Of a stretch of 64,000 bases of DNA, positions 9,201 through 18,086 are shown in pieces; the stretch's first letter is position 1; each line of letters opens with the position of its first letter. A program made the position numbers and the translations under genes. The notes under the pieces are model-generated. The model had not been told where the DNA came from. It made no database searches and saw nothing but the letters and a program-made list of their open reading frames with translations. The DNA comes from Paenibacillus etheri (GTDB lineage Bacteria > Bacillota > Bacilli > Paenibacillales > Paenibacillaceae), in contig NZ_LCZJ02000018.1 in the NCBI RefSeq assembly GCF_001012825.1, forward strand, positions 762,531-826,530, given 5' to 3'.

Positions 9201-10544
9201 GTATTCCGTGCCGGAACGATTGGTACGGTAGCTGAGAAGACAGCCTTCGGTTTTGCAAAAAAATACGAAGAACTGCACCAGAAACGTTGGCGTGGAGCTG
9301 AAGTTGGCCGTCTGGCGGCTGGCTGTACAGGCGTTAAACGCAGTACGGGGCAGCATCCCGGTGGTATAGTCGTTGTTCCAGACTATATGGAGGTAGAAGA
9401 TATTACACCAGTGCAATTCCCGGCGGATGATGTCAATGCCGAGTGGAAGACCACACACTTTGATTATCACGCATTTGACGCGAATCTGCTGAAGCTTGAT
9501 ATTCTGGGTCATGATGATCCGACAATGATGCGGATGCTGCAGGATTTGACAGGTGTTGATCCAACCTCTATCCCGATGAATGATCCGAAAGTAATGAGCA
9601 TGTTTAACTCTACAGATGCACTTGGAGTAAGACCGGACGAAATCAAATCACCGGTTGCGACATATGGTGTGCCCGAAATGGGCACCAAGTTCGTACGGCA
9701 AATGCTTATTGAGTCGAAACCGTCCAGCTTTGCTGACTTACTGCAAATATCAGGTTTGTCTCATGGTACTGGGGTTTGGCTTGGTAATGCGCAAGAGCTT
9801 ATAAAGAATAACACTTGTAACATTAAGACCGTTATCGGTTGTCGTGATGATATTATGCTCTTCTTAATTTATAAAGCGGGTATGGATGCGAGCTTAGCCT
9901 TTAAAATTACCGAGAGTGTTCGTAAAGGTAAAGGATTGTCCGACGAATGGATCGAGGAAATGAAAAAGTGCAAGGTTCCGCAATGGTATATTGATTCTTG
10001 TCTGAAGATTCAATACATGTTCCCGAAGGCGCACGCTGCTGCATACGTTATTTCTGCAGTACGTACCGCCTACTTCAAGCTGTATCATCCAATTGAATAT
10101 TATGCGACCTACTTCTCTGTACGTGCAGCAGATTTTGATATTGAATTGTGCTGTAAGGGATATGAAGCCATCAACCGTCAGATCGTAGAAATTGAGCAAA
10201 AAGGTTTTCAGGCTTTACCTAAGGAAAAGGCTATGTTGCCTGTGCTTGAGATGGCTTTGGAGATGACCGCACGTGGGTTTACATTCAAAAATATTGACCT
10301 TTACCGTTCAGAAGCGAATAAGTTTATTGTTGATGACAAGAGTTTGATTCCTCCGTTTTCCGCATTAGCGGGAATTGGTGAGAATGCTGCTATCAACATA
10401 GCCGCTGCGAAAGATGCCGGGGAGTTCCTTTCTATTGAGGATTTCCAGCAGAAATCCAAGGCGAGTAAGACTGTTATTGAGTTGCTAACCAATATGGGCT
10501 GCTTCCGCGGCTTACCGGAGAGCAATCAACTTTCCCTATTTTGA
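6216..10544 (+). CDS. polC: DNA polymerase III alpha subunit, PolC type
   Basis: The 1442-residue replicative polymerase of low-GC Gram-positives carries both polymerase and proofreading activities. An amino-terminal and OB region is followed by a PHP domain (EFHLHTTMSTMDA near residue 340, ISDHGG, YGVEAN). The DEDD exonuclease is split through the PHP domain (VVFDIETTG near 424, HNARFDMGF, HHRAIDDTI). A four-Cys zinc module lies near residues 914-950 (CLNPEC and CPDCGQK). The polymerase active site is KVPDIDLNFSGEYQ near 968. The length is normal. The ATG follows GGGAGG. It is separated from proS by a terminator and repeat copy A. Confidence 0.98.
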   Translation: MEQNQERRKRFELLMKQGEIPPAIMDPYFLDGYIERVEISRGNRDWQIVIAKESLVPAQVYRTFCLRMREKLQHIAKVSFLFVYDENVSKAELIQEYWGLFLEWVTREIPSVNGWLTRSSQELKDDTLMLTMSDSTSMELARKKGIDGAIIKFYDKYFGLSLKVKVLMAENENNNVEAYEEFQQKLQQEQREIVEQMMSAVEAEEPVDDSDPNEVIKLQVGYEIKEQAVPMLEIQDEEKKITVQGTIFGLDRKELRNGNTLFTFTLTDFTDSLQMKMFAKTKDDLKVMGQLANGKWVRARGKVEYDRFMQIPELVMIPSDLTEVKAPPARKDTAPKKRVEFHLHTTMSTMDAVTPITTYVKTAAQWGHPAIAISDHGGVQAFPDANHAAHKHKIKMIYGVEANVVNDAVNIVENAQPLDLKTATYVVFDIETTGLSITRNNITELAAIKMCEGKEVDSYSTFVNPHEKIPYHIQQLTNITDEMVKDAPDLEPVLRKFVEFVGDSILVAHNARFDMGFIQASLRKIGEPVLPNPTLDTLELARLLYPTMKNHRLNTLADKYKVLLESHHRAIDDTIALGGILTGLLADAEKMKGMTRLDRLNDYVGNDLSNTRPFHCNIYALNQVGKKNLYKLISMSHTEYFKRVPCIPKSKLEEHRDGLLVISGCERGEFFEAVLNKTTEEAMEVAHFYDVLEIQPLTMYMHLVDKGFVAGPDELRDVVRKVCEIGEQLNKPVIATGNVHYLEPRDKLYRDITINGITGFSPLKDQRKPDAHFRTTDEMLSEFEFLGAEKAMEVVVTNTVELAERFEELELFPDKLFTPIIDGADEEIRETCYNTAKSIYGEELPEVVIARLEKELAPIIKYGFSANYLISERLVKKSNQDGYLVGSRGSVGSSVVATFLGISEVNPLPAHYICLNPECRHSEWFLDGSVRSGFDLPDKVCPDCGQKLKGEGQDIPFETFLGFKGDKVPDIDLNFSGEYQPNAHNFTKEMFGEKNVFRAGTIGTVAEKTAFGFAKKYEELHQKRWRGAEVGRLAAGCTGVKRSTGQHPGGIVVVPDYMEVEDITPVQFPADDVNAEWKTTHFDYHAFDANLLKLDILGHDDPTMMRMLQDLTGVDPTSIPMNDPKVMSMFNSTDALGVRPDEIKSPVATYGVPEMGTKFVRQMLIESKPSSFADLLQISGLSHGTGVWLGNAQELIKNNTCNIKTVIGCRDDIMLFLIYKAGMDASLAFKITESVRKGKGLSDEWIEEMKKCKVPQWYIDSCLKIQYMFPKAHAAAYVISAVRTAYFKLYHPIEYYATYFSVRAADFDIELCCKGYEAINRQIVEIEQKGFQALPKEKAMLPVLEMALEMTARGFTFKNIDLYRSEANKFIVDDKSLIPPFSALAGIGENAAINIAAAKDAGEFLSIEDFQQKSKASKTVIELLTNMGCFRGLPESNQLSLF

Positions 10545-10572
10545 AGGCTTTAACAACACTTATTTCATGGTA

Positions 10573-10669
10573 AGCAGAAACGGCTTTGCCGTCCTTTTAG
10601 GGACGGTACCCGTTTCTGCGAAAAATACAAGACATATAGGATGACGTGAAACTTATACTTTCTTGTATT
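10573..10669 (-). repeat. Two-hairpin intergenic repeat, copy C (inverted)
   Basis: Read on the minus strand, this segment aligns with copies A and B. A long outer stem (ATACAAGA paired with TCTTGTAT) encloses AAGTATAAGTTTCACG. The TTTTTCGCAGAAACG block and a second hairpin follow (ACCGTCC, CTAAAA, GGACGG), with GCCGTTTCTGC at the end. On the plus strand the nested pair GCAGAAACGG/CCGTTTCTGC can fold directly behind polC, but no T-tract follows, so terminator function is doubtful. Confidence 0.7.
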
Positions 10670-10709
10670 TCTAGAAGAGAGCTCCAAAGGGGGAGTCAAG
10701 GGCTAGCAC

Positions 10710-10738
10710 TTGTCAGTCCAGACTCACTATGGTATAAT
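10710..10738 (+). promoter_or_regulatory. Sigma-A promoter of the rimP-nusA-infB operon
   Basis: TTGTCA (10710-10715) and TATAAT (10733-10738) are separated by exactly 17 bases. This is the best vegetative promoter in the first 20 kb. It lies about 100 bases before rimP and should drive the whole rimP to ribF run. Confidence 0.8.
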
Positions 10739-10771
10739 TTCTTTGGTAATAATGAGATAAGTCCGTTGTGT

Positions 10772-10795
10772 AAAGAGTGGGGAAACCCACTCTTT
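10772..10795 (+). promoter_or_regulatory. GAAA-tetraloop hairpin in the rimP leader
   Basis: AAAGAGTGGG and CCCACTCTTT form a perfect 10-bp stem closed by a GAAA tetraloop. It lies between the operon promoter and the rimP start, and TATCTTTGG follows rather than a pure T-run. It may be an attenuator or a leader stabiliser; the structure is seen and the function is inferred. Confidence 0.6.
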
Positions 10796-10841
10796 ATCTT
10801 TGGTATATAGCAAAAGACAAGTTCGTGGAGGTAATTTTCTT

Positions 10842-11309
10842 TTGAGCACACCCAAATCTAAAATTAAACAAACGGTAGAGCAGATGCTGGGGCCCTATCT
10901 CGACGACAATGGTTTCGAACTGGTGGACGTTGAATACGTGAAGGAAGGCTCCAATTGGTTTCTGCGTATATTCGTAGATAAAGAAGGCGGCATTGATATT
11001 GATGACTGCGGAAGCATTAGCGAATATTTTAGTCAGCAGTTGGATGAGAATGATCCTATCCCTGAGGCATATTTCCTTGAGGTTTCCTCACCGGGAGCAG
11101 AGCGTCCTCTCAAAAAAGCTGCAGATGTAGCTAAAGCGGTAGGTAAGGACGTGTATGTGACTGTTTATGAGCCGATTCAAGGACTCAAAGAATTTGAAGG
11201 TCGTTTGCTCTCGTTCGAGAACGAGGAACTGCTCATCTCCGCGGGCAAAAAAGAACATCTAGTACCGTACGCCAAAGTCGCAAGCGCGAGATTGGCCATT
11301 ATTTTTTAA
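10842..11309 (+). CDS. rimP: Ribosome maturation factor RimP
   Basis: The 155-residue cytoplasmic protein assists maturation of the 30S subunit. Family features include GFELVDVEYVKEG, the FVDKEGGIDIDDC segment and EVSSPGAERPLKK, followed by an Sm-like carboxy domain. The frame is open from a TTG at 10800, but the TTG at 10842 is ten bases after GGAGG and gives the family's normal amino end. It is the first gene of the nusA-infB operon and is 26 bases from nusA. Confidence 0.94.
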   Translation: MSTPKSKIKQTVEQMLGPYLDDNGFELVDVEYVKEGSNWFLRIFVDKEGGIDIDDCGSISEYFSQQLDENDPIPEAYFLEVSSPGAERPLKKAADVAKAVGKDVYVTVYEPIQGLKEFEGRLLSFENEELLISAGKKEHLVPYAKVASARLAIIF

Positions 11310-11335
11310 CGTCTTGAAAGGGGGGCCGGAAATTC

Positions 11336-12433
11336 ATGAGTATGGAGTTTATTGAAGCAATGAATGAGCTGGAAAGGGAGAGAGGCATCAGTAAAGATGT
11401 GCTGTTTGAAGCCATCGAAGCAGCGCTGATCTCTAGTTATAAACGTAATTTCAATGCGGCACAGAACGTACGTGTTGATATGAACCGCAACACAGGCGTA
11501 ATTAAAGTGTTTGCCCGCAAGCTAATTGTTGAGGAGGTCCTGGATACAAGGACTGAAATCTCATTGCCGGCAGCCAGAGAAATTAACCCGCATTTCCAGC
11601 TTGAAGACATTGCTGAGCTTGAAGTGACACCACGTGATTTCGGGCGCATTGCTGCACAGACTGCAAAGCAGGTTGTAACACAACGGATTCGCGAAGCTGA
11701 GCGTGGACTCATCTATAATGCCTTTATTGACAAAGAAGATGATATTGTAACAGGACTTGTACAACGTCAAGATATGCGGAACATCTACATTGATCTTGGT
11801 AAAATCGAAGCGGTCTTGCCGCTTAGTGAATTGATGCCAGGTGAGAAGTTTAAGCAAAGTGAGCGTATCAAGGCTTATATCACTAAAGTTGAGAACACCA
11901 CTAAAGGACCGCAAATTATGCTGTCCCGCAGTCATCCCGGATTGCTGAAGCGTCTGTTCGAACTAGAAGTTCCGGAAATTTTTGATGGTGTAGTTGAAAT
12001 TCGTTCCGTAGCTCGTGAAGCTGGCTTCCGTTCGAAGATTGCTGTGTATTCCCGCAATCCGGAAGTGGATCCAGTTGGTTCGTGCGTAGGCCCAAGAGGA
12101 ACACGCGTTCAAACCATCGTTACTGAGCTTCGTGGCGAGAAGATCGATATCGTCCGTTACTCTGATCTGGTGCAGGAGTATGTCGCTAATGCACTCAGCC
12201 CTTCTAAGGTGCTTGAAGTTCAAGTCTTTGAAGCAGAGAAAATGGCACGGGTGATCGTTCCTGATTATCAATTATCACTGGCTATCGGTATTAAAGGGCA
12301 AAATGCACGTCTTGCCGCTAAGCTTACCGGCTGGAAAATTGATATCAAGAGTGAAAGTCAAGCGGAGCAGGAATACGGTAGACCGAGAACTTCTATTGAT
12401 GAAATGCATCAGGATTCCGTCTCCATTGATTAA
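11336..12433 (+). CDS. nusA: Transcription termination/antitermination protein NusA
   Basis: The 365-residue RNA polymerase-binding factor modulates pausing and termination. An amino-terminal domain (EFIEAMNELERERGISKD) is followed by an S1 domain (GLVQRQDMRNIYIDLG) and two KH domains (DPVGSCVGPRGTRVQTI near residue 250 and LAIGIKGQNARLAAKLTGW near 325). It ends shortly after, without the acidic repeats of proteobacterial NusA, as is normal in Bacillota. The ATG follows AAAGGGGGG. It sits between rimP and rnpM. Confidence 0.97.
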   Translation: MSMEFIEAMNELERERGISKDVLFEAIEAALISSYKRNFNAAQNVRVDMNRNTGVIKVFARKLIVEEVLDTRTEISLPAAREINPHFQLEDIAELEVTPRDFGRIAAQTAKQVVTQRIREAERGLIYNAFIDKEDDIVTGLVQRQDMRNIYIDLGKIEAVLPLSELMPGEKFKQSERIKAYITKVENTTKGPQIMLSRSHPGLLKRLFELEVPEIFDGVVEIRSVAREAGFRSKIAVYSRNPEVDPVGSCVGPRGTRVQTIVTELRGEKIDIVRYSDLVQEYVANALSPSKVLEVQVFEAEKMARVIVPDYQLSLAIGIKGQNARLAAKLTGWKIDIKSESQAEQEYGRPRTSIDEMHQDSVSID

Positions 12434-12461
12434 TTAACCTGCTTGACGGGAGGCGTATGTT

Positions 12462-12770
12462 ATGAAACAAAGAAAGATGCCGCTGCGCAAATGCGTTGCT
12501 ACCCAAGAGATGATGCCGAAGAAAGAGCTGATTCGAGTGGTTAGAACGCCCGAGGGCGAAGTACTGATTGATCTGACAGGAAAGAAGTCAGGCCGTGGTG
12601 CTTACATATGCGGCAAGCTTGAATGCTTTAAGCTGGCACAGAAGAATAAAGCACTTGACCGCGCTTTGAAATGTCAAGTGAGTCCTGAAATCTATGACCA
12701 GCTTGCCCGGGAGTTTACTTCCGTGGAAGAGCAGTTTCTAGCAGTAAAGGATAGTGAGGATAATGAGTAA
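12462..12770 (+). CDS. rnpM: RNase P modulator RnpM (YlxR family)
   Basis: The 102-residue basic protein belongs to the YlxR family, whose Bacillus subtilis member was reported to bind RNase P RNA and modulate the enzyme. The family amino motif PLRKCVATQEMMPKKELIRVV and the GRGAYICGKLECF motif are both present. The start ATG follows GGGAGG. Its stop overlaps the start of ylxQ, implying translational coupling in the nusA-infB operon. Confidence 0.92.
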   Translation: MKQRKMPLRKCVATQEMMPKKELIRVVRTPEGEVLIDLTGKKSGRGAYICGKLECFKLAQKNKALDRALKCQVSPEIYDQLAREFTSVEEQFLAVKDSEDNE

Positions 12771-13086
12771 GGCGCTTTCTTATTTAGGGCTTGCCATGAG
12801 AGCAGGCAAGATAGTCACCGGCGATGAGGCTGTACTCAAAGCTGTACGGTCTTCAGAGGCGAAGCTGGTCGTTCTGGCAGGTGACGCTTCAGATAATACC
12901 CAAAAAAAGTTCCGTGATAAATGCGGAACCTACGATATTCCACTAGTAATCGCATTTCACCGAGACAGCCTCGGTGCAAGTATTGGTAAAGACCAGCGTG
13001 TAGTACTGGCCATTACGGATAAAGGATTCGCGGAAATGATCTCCAAGCAACTCGGAGATACTGTCGGAGGTGGATTTATTGACTAA
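12763..13086 (+). CDS. ylxQ: L7Ae-family RNA-binding protein YlxQ
   Basis: The 107-residue protein has the L7Ae/L30e fold expected to bind kink-turn RNA ([20 protein letters not shown], then [13 protein letters not shown]). The ATG at 12763 lies inside the last codons of rnpM; a GTG at 12754 in frame falls within the purine-rich ribosome site and is less likely. Its end overlaps the infB start by 8 bases. The precise RNA target is not evident from sequence. Confidence 0.9.
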   Translation: MSKALSYLGLAMRAGKIVTGDEAVLKAVRSSEAKLVVLAGDASDNTQKKFRDKCGTYDIPLVIAFHRDSLGASIGKDQRVVLAITDKGFAEMISKQLGDTVGGGFID

Positions 13087-15724
13087 AGAAGAGAACAAAG
13101 ATAAATTGCGCGTGTACGAATACGCCAAGTCACTAAACATGAGCAGTAAAGAAATTATTACAATTCTGAAGCGTTTGAATGTCCCTGTGAATAATCATAT
13201 GAGTGTCATGGAGAACGGTTCCGTGAACAAAGTAGAGCAATTCTTCAAGGATATCAAGTCGAACGCTGCAGCCAAGCGGGATACCAGCTCCAGCAGCCGT
13301 CCGGTGACAACCGGTGCGGTAACTGCCGAACCCCAAAGTGCTCAGAATGCCAACAAAAATCAACAGGAAAAGCAGGTAGGTATGAACAGTAACCAAAACA
13401 ACAACCAATCGACGACGTCCCCAAGGCCCCAAAGCGGACAAGATTCCCGCAGAACAACAACAGGTTCAACGCAAAATGCACGTCCGCAACAAAGCGGAGC
13501 TCCACGTACTAACAGTACTAGCGGCAGCCGTCCGCAAGGAAGCAGCACTGGCGGCAATCGTCCACAAGGTAGTAATACCGGTGGCAGCCGTCCGCAAGGA
13601 AGTAATACTGGCAGCCGTCCACAAGGTAGTAGTACCGGTGGTAGCCGTCCGCAAGGAAGCAGTACTGGTGGCAGCCGTCCGCAAGGAAGCAATACTGGTG
13701 GCAGCCGTCCGCAAGGAAGTAATACTGGCAGCCGTCCGCAAGGACAAAGCAGTGCACCTCGCACTGACAGCCGCCCACAAGGTCAATCTGGCACTGGCGG
13801 TGGTTTCACACGCGGTGACGACAGAGGTCCTAAGAAGAACACAACTGGTGGTAGACCAAATACGAACAATAGACGTTTTGATGATGGCAAAGGCGGTAAC
13901 TACCGCGGTCGTGGTGGAAAGAATGGCCGCGGCAAGAATCAACCTATGGTTCACCGTGAGAAGATTGATAACACACCTAAGAAGATTATCGTTCGTGGCA
14001 GCATGACCGTTGGTGAAACAGCGAAATTGCTTCACAAAGACGCTTCTGAAGTAATTAAGAAGCTGATCTCTATGGGTGTTATGGCAACCATCAACCAAGA
14101 GCTGGATATCGACACCATCCTACTACTCGCTGCTGAATTCGGCGTAGAAGTTGAAGTGAAGATTCCTGTTGATGAGGATAGCTTTGAAACTGTGGAAGAG
14201 AATGATGCTGAAGAAGAACTTCAGTCCCGTCCTCCAGTAGTTACGATCATGGGTCACGTTGACCACGGTAAAACTACTTTGCTGGATGCCATTCGTTCGA
14301 CGAGTGTATCTCTAGGCGAAGCAGGCGGAATCACACAGCATATCGGTGCTTATCAAGTTGAAATCAACCAGAAGAAAATCACGTTCCTAGATACACCTGG
14401 TCACGAAGCATTTACTGCTATGCGTGCTCGTGGTGCACAGGTAACAGATATGACTATTATCGTAGTTGCTGCTGATGACGGTGTTATGCCTCAGACCGTT
14501 GAAGCTATTGCACACGCTAAGGCTGCTGGACTTCCGATTATTGTCGCTGTTAATAAAATCGACAAGCCGGGTGCAGATCCTGACAAAGTGAAGCAAGAGC
14601 TTACAAGCTATGAACTCGTTCCTGAAGAGTGGGGCGGAGATACCATCTTCGTTAACCTTTCTGCGAAACAACGTATTAACTTGGAAGAACTGCTGGAAAT
14701 GATCTTGCTCGTTGCTGAAGTAAATGAGTACAAAGCGAACCCTGACAAACGGGCACGCGGTACGGTTATAGAAGCTGAGCTTGATAAGAACCGTGGACCA
14801 GTTGCACGTGTTCTGGTACAGAACGGTACATTGAAAGTCGGCGATGCTTTTGTAGCAGGTAACTGCTTCGGGCGTGTACGTGCGATGGTCAATGATAAAG
14901 GACGTAAGCTTAAAGAAGCTGGTCCATCTACTCCAGTAGAAATTACTGGTTTGACTGAGGTACCACAAGCTGGCGATCCGTTTATGGCTTTCGAAGACGA
15001 GCGTAAAGCCCGTGCGATTGCAGATAGACGTTCTACATCCCAACGTCAATCCGAGCTGAATACGAACACCCGTGTAACATTGGATGATTTGTTCCAGCAC
15101 ATCAAAGATGGCGAGATCAAAGACCTTAACGTTATTATTAAAGCTGACGTACAAGGTTCAGTCGAGGCACTTAAAGGTTCCCTGGCTAAGATCGAAGTGG
15201 AAGGCGTCCGCGTGAAGATCATTCACAGCGGTGCTGGTGCCATTACGGAATCCGATATTACACTTGCCGCAGCATCTAATGCTATTGTTATTGGCTTTAA
15301 CGTTCGTCCGGACGCTCAGACCAAGGCAGCTGCTGAACAAGAAAAAGTAGATGTTCGTCTCCATAACATCATCTACAATGTAATCGAGGAAATCGAAAGT
15401 GCAATGAAGGGTATGCTTGATCCTATCTATAAAGAGAACGTTATCGGTCACGCTGAAGTACGTAGCGTCTTCAAAATCAGTAAAGTGGGTACCATTGCAG
15501 GTTGTATGGTTATTGATGGTAAAATTACCCGTAATGCTGAAATGCGCTTGATCCGTAGCGGAATCGTTGTATTTACAGGTAAAGTTGATACCTTGAAACG
15601 CTTTAAAGATGATGCCAAAGAAGTGGCGCAAGGTTATGAATGCGGCATAACTTTGGAACGCTATAATGACGTCCAAGAGGGCGACATTATCGAAGCGTTT
15701 CTTATGGAAACTGTAGAGCGCTAA
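13079..15724 (+). CDS. infB: Translation initiation factor IF-2
   Basis: The 881-residue GTPase brings fMet-tRNA to the 30S subunit. A short IF2N domain is followed by a long linker with tandem [10 protein letters not shown]-type decapeptides (about 13523-13795) and arginine/glycine-rich sequence, then a second IF2N domain. The G domain has GHVDHGKTT near residue 391, DTPGHEAF and NKIDKP, followed by the IF-2 carboxy domains. The frame reaches back to GTG 13070, but that codon is part of the CGGAGGTG ribosome site. The TTG at 13079 is 8 bases after GGAGG. Confidence 0.97.
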   Translation: MTKEENKDKLRVYEYAKSLNMSSKEIITILKRLNVPVNNHMSVMENGSVNKVEQFFKDIKSNAAAKRDTSSSSRPVTTGAVTAEPQSAQNANKNQQEKQVGMNSNQNNNQSTTSPRPQSGQDSRRTTTGSTQNARPQQSGAPRTNSTSGSRPQGSSTGGNRPQGSNTGGSRPQGSNTGSRPQGSSTGGSRPQGSSTGGSRPQGSNTGGSRPQGSNTGSRPQGQSSAPRTDSRPQGQSGTGGGFTRGDDRGPKKNTTGGRPNTNNRRFDDGKGGNYRGRGGKNGRGKNQPMVHREKIDNTPKKIIVRGSMTVGETAKLLHKDASEVIKKLISMGVMATINQELDIDTILLLAAEFGVEVEVKIPVDEDSFETVEENDAEEELQSRPPVVTIMGHVDHGKTTLLDAIRSTSVSLGEAGGITQHIGAYQVEINQKKITFLDTPGHEAFTAMRARGAQVTDMTIIVVAADDGVMPQTVEAIAHAKAAGLPIIVAVNKIDKPGADPDKVKQELTSYELVPEEWGGDTIFVNLSAKQRINLEELLEMILLVAEVNEYKANPDKRARGTVIEAELDKNRGPVARVLVQNGTLKVGDAFVAGNCFGRVRAMVNDKGRKLKEAGPSTPVEITGLTEVPQAGDPFMAFEDERKARAIADRRSTSQRQSELNTNTRVTLDDLFQHIKDGEIKDLNVIIKADVQGSVEALKGSLAKIEVEGVRVKIIHSGAGAITESDITLAAASNAIVIGFNVRPDAQTKAAAEQEKVDVRLHNIIYNVIEEIESAMKGMLDPIYKENVIGHAEVRSVFKISKVGTIAGCMVIDGKITRNAEMRLIRSGIVVFTGKVDTLKRFKDDAKEVAQGYECGITLERYNDVQEGDIIEAFLMETVER
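13523..13797 (+). repeat. Tandem 27-30 bp coding repeats in infB linker
   Basis: About nine imperfect in-frame units encode SRPQG followed by S/N-S/N-TGG or STG. Several units match closely at the nucleotide level (for example GGCAGCCGTCCGCAAGGAAG recurs). Such arrays change length by slippage or recombination. Long shadow frames on both strands here arise from the repeat. Confidence 0.85.
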
Positions 15725-15742
15725 GCGAAGAGGTGAAAATAG

Positions 15743-16090
15743 ATGTCTAAAATTAGAGCAGGACGAGTGGGCGAGCAGATCAAGAAAGAGCTTAGTCAAC
15801 TTATCCAAAGCGGACTGAAAGACCCTCGAATCGGTTTTGTAACTGTAACTGGCGTAGACGTGACTAACGATCTGTCGCAAGCGAAAGTATACCTAAGCGT
15901 GTTCGGGGATGAAGAACAGAAGGCAGGCTCCCTTAAAGCGATTGAAAAAGCAAATGGTTTTCTTCGCTCAGAGCTTGGCAAGGCGATTCGCCTCCGACAC
16001 ACACCGGAACTGATCTTCAAAATGGATGAGTCTGTCGCTTATGGCAGTCACATTGAGAAACTTCTCGGAGAGCTTCATAAGAACGATTAG
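15743..16090 (+). CDS. rbfA: Ribosome-binding factor A
   Basis: The 115-residue KH-like protein binds the 30S subunit during late maturation of 16S rRNA. It shows the family pattern [42 protein letters not shown] and the carboxy-terminal [17 protein letters not shown]. The ATG follows GAAGAGGTGA. It directly follows infB, as in most bacteria. Confidence 0.96.
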   Translation: MSKIRAGRVGEQIKKELSQLIQSGLKDPRIGFVTVTGVDVTNDLSQAKVYLSVFGDEEQKAGSLKAIEKANGFLRSELGKAIRLRHTPELIFKMDESVAYGSHIEKLLGELHKND

Positions 16091-16108
16091 AAATAGGTAA
16101 TAGAAGGA

Positions 16109-16137
16109 GTTCAAAATAGCTTAATGCTATTTTGAAC
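16109..16137 (+). other. Perfect 12-bp hairpin between rbfA and nrnA
   Basis: GTTCAAAATAGC and GCTATTTTGAAC form a perfect stem with a TTAAT loop. No T-run follows, and the nrnA ribosome site begins 11 bases later. It is more likely an RNA processing or stability element than a terminator. Confidence 0.6.
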
Positions 16138-16160
16138 AACCTTTATAAAGGAGACGGCGA

Positions 16161-17138
16161 ATGCAGAGCTATGAACAAAGTCTCCAGCAGACCCGTGAGT
16201 TTCTGCTGGAACACGACGATTACCTTGTAGTGTCGCATGTTCAGCCGGACGGAGATGCAGTCAGCTCCACCCTAGCGGTGGGCTGGCTTCTCTCATGTCT
16301 GGGCAAAAAATACACTATGCTGAATGAAGGACCGATACCGAAGCGGATGGAATACTTATGGCATTCGGATGAAATCATCAATATGGCCTCTAGTGAGCCG
16401 CCCCGTCAATACGGCAATGTGATTTGTGTGGATTGTGCTGATTTTCAGCGAGTAGGACTGACCCATCGCTATTTTGCGAATGATGCTCTAATCCTGAACA
16501 TTGACCATCATCCCACTAACAACGGTTATGGACTTGTGAATTTAATCAAACCGGATGCTGCTGCGACTGCGGAAATTTTGTTCGATCTGCTGAAGACGTT
16601 CGAAATTGAATGGGACCTTGATATCGCCACAGCTTTATACACAGGTCTTTTGACAGATACTGGTGGATTTCGATATACCAACACATCACCAAAAGTAATG
16701 GCAGCCGTATCTGAACTGCTTTCTTATGGCGTTAACGGTCCTGAACTGGCTGAGACATTACTTGAAGAAATGACATTGCCGCAGATTAAAATTTTAAATA
16801 AAGCGTTAAATACTCTTCAATTATCACCTGAAGGGGATATTGCCTGGCTCTATGTTACACCGGAGGATATGATCGAATGTGTTGCTGCTAATGAAGATTT
16901 AGAAGGTCTCGTGAATTACCCTCGCAATATTCGAGGTGTGGAAGTAGGGATTCTGTTCAAAGTCATTCATGAACATGCGGTTAAAGTTAGTTTGCGTTCT
17001 GCTGGTAAGGTGGACGTGGCTGATTTAGCGCAAACGTTTGGAGGTGGCGGTCATACACGTGCTGCAGGTGCGCGTATAGAAGCTACACTCGAAACGGCAA
17101 TAGCCCAGGTGCTTGAGGAGGTAAGACGTCATTTATGA
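16161..17138 (+). CDS. nrnA: Bifunctional oligoribonuclease / 3'-phosphoadenosine phosphatase
   Basis: The 325-residue DHH/DHHA1 phosphoesterase degrades nanoRNA and dephosphorylates pAp. It carries SHVQPDGDAVSS near the amino end, the DHH motif NIDHHPTNNGYG near residue 114, and the carboxy-terminal DHHA1 motif GGGGHTRAAGARI near 294. The ATG follows AAAGGAGA. Its stop overlaps the truB start (ATGA), so the two are translationally coupled. Confidence 0.94.
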   Translation: MQSYEQSLQQTREFLLEHDDYLVVSHVQPDGDAVSSTLAVGWLLSCLGKKYTMLNEGPIPKRMEYLWHSDEIINMASSEPPRQYGNVICVDCADFQRVGLTHRYFANDALILNIDHHPTNNGYGLVNLIKPDAAATAEILFDLLKTFEIEWDLDIATALYTGLLTDTGGFRYTNTSPKVMAAVSELLSYGVNGPELAETLLEEMTLPQIKILNKALNTLQLSPEGDIAWLYVTPEDMIECVAANEDLEGLVNYPRNIRGVEVGILFKVIHEHAVKVSLRSAGKVDVADLAQTFGGGGHTRAAGARIEATLETAIAQVLEEVRRHL

Positions 17139-18049
17139 GTGAATTAGAAGGTGTACTGGCGGTTTACAAGCCGGCAGGTTTCACTTCACATGATGTTGTA
17201 GCCAAGGTACGTCGTATTCTCGGCATGAAACGGATCGGACATACGGGAACGCTTGATCCTCAGGTAACAGGTGTTCTACCGCTTTGTCTGGGGCGTGCTA
17301 CTCGTGTTGTGGAGTATATTCAGGAGTTACCTAAAGAATATGTGGCAACGCTGAGGCTAGGGATGTCCAGCGATACCGAGGACTTAACGGGGACTATTAC
17401 AGAAACTGTAGATGAGGTGCATGTAACTGAAGAAGAAATTCTATCAGTGCTTGCTTCATTTAAAGGTGTTATTTCTCAGGTTCCACCAATGTATTCTGCA
17501 GTTAAAGTTGGCGGTAAGCGTCTTTATGAGTTGGCAAGAGAAGGTAAAACCGTCGAACGTAAAAGCCGTGAAGTAGAGATTTATGAAATTGAAATGACGG
17601 ATATGACTTGGGAAGGCAATCATCCTGATATCACTTTCCGGGTGCTTTGCTCTAAGGGGACATACATTCGTACTCTCTGTGTCGATATCGGAAGAGCACT
17701 TGGGCTGCCGGGTGTGATGGTGAAGCTAGAGAGAACGATGTCGGCAGGGATTTCTGCTAGTCATTGCCTTACTCTAGAGGATATTGCGACTCACAAGGAA
17801 GCCGGAACATTGGAAGATCATTTAATCGCTGCAGACGAAGCCATTTCTCATATGCCAAAGCACACAGTAATGGATGAGAAAAAGAAGGCAGCTTTGCAGG
17901 GGCAGCGTTTGTCCTCACGATTTATTGCTCCAGAGGTGAAGTCGAACAGTCAATTTCGGCTATACGATCTTCAAGGTGGATTTCTTGGCATTTATGAGTT
18001 GGAAGATACAGGTGCGATTGCTCCAGTGAAGGTGTTTGCACAAGCTTAA
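17135..18049 (+). CDS. truB: tRNA pseudouridine-55 synthase
   Basis: The 304-residue enzyme makes pseudouridine 55 in the T loop of tRNAs. The catalytic Asp is in GHTGTLDPQVTGVLPLC near residue 40. Other family motifs are PPMYSAVKVGGKRLYELAREG and the SKGTYIRTLCVDIG segment. A PUA-like carboxy domain follows. The ATG overlaps the nrnA stop. ribF follows after a gap of about 37 bases. Confidence 0.97.
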   Translation: MSELEGVLAVYKPAGFTSHDVVAKVRRILGMKRIGHTGTLDPQVTGVLPLCLGRATRVVEYIQELPKEYVATLRLGMSSDTEDLTGTITETVDEVHVTEEEILSVLASFKGVISQVPPMYSAVKVGGKRLYELAREGKTVERKSREVEIYEIEMTDMTWEGNHPDITFRVLCSKGTYIRTLCVDIGRALGLPGVMVKLERTMSAGISASHCLTLEDIATHKEAGTLEDHLIAADEAISHMPKHTVMDEKKKAALQGQRLSSRFIAPEVKSNSQFRLYDLQGGFLGIYELEDTGAIAPVKVFAQA

Positions 18050-18086
18050 ATCAATTTTACCAAGTGAATTGTAGGTGAGAAACAGC

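Noticed and set aside
13523-13797. Regular direct repeats that might be a CRISPR array.
   Set aside because: Units are contiguous, lie in the IF-2 coding frame and have no unique spacers; no cas genes are present.
13360-14098. Long frames on both strands over the infB linker, including Cys/Leu/Pro-rich ones.
   Set aside because: They are produced by the in-frame 27-30 bp repeat of infB. No ribosome sites or family features, and infB is clearly the coding frame.
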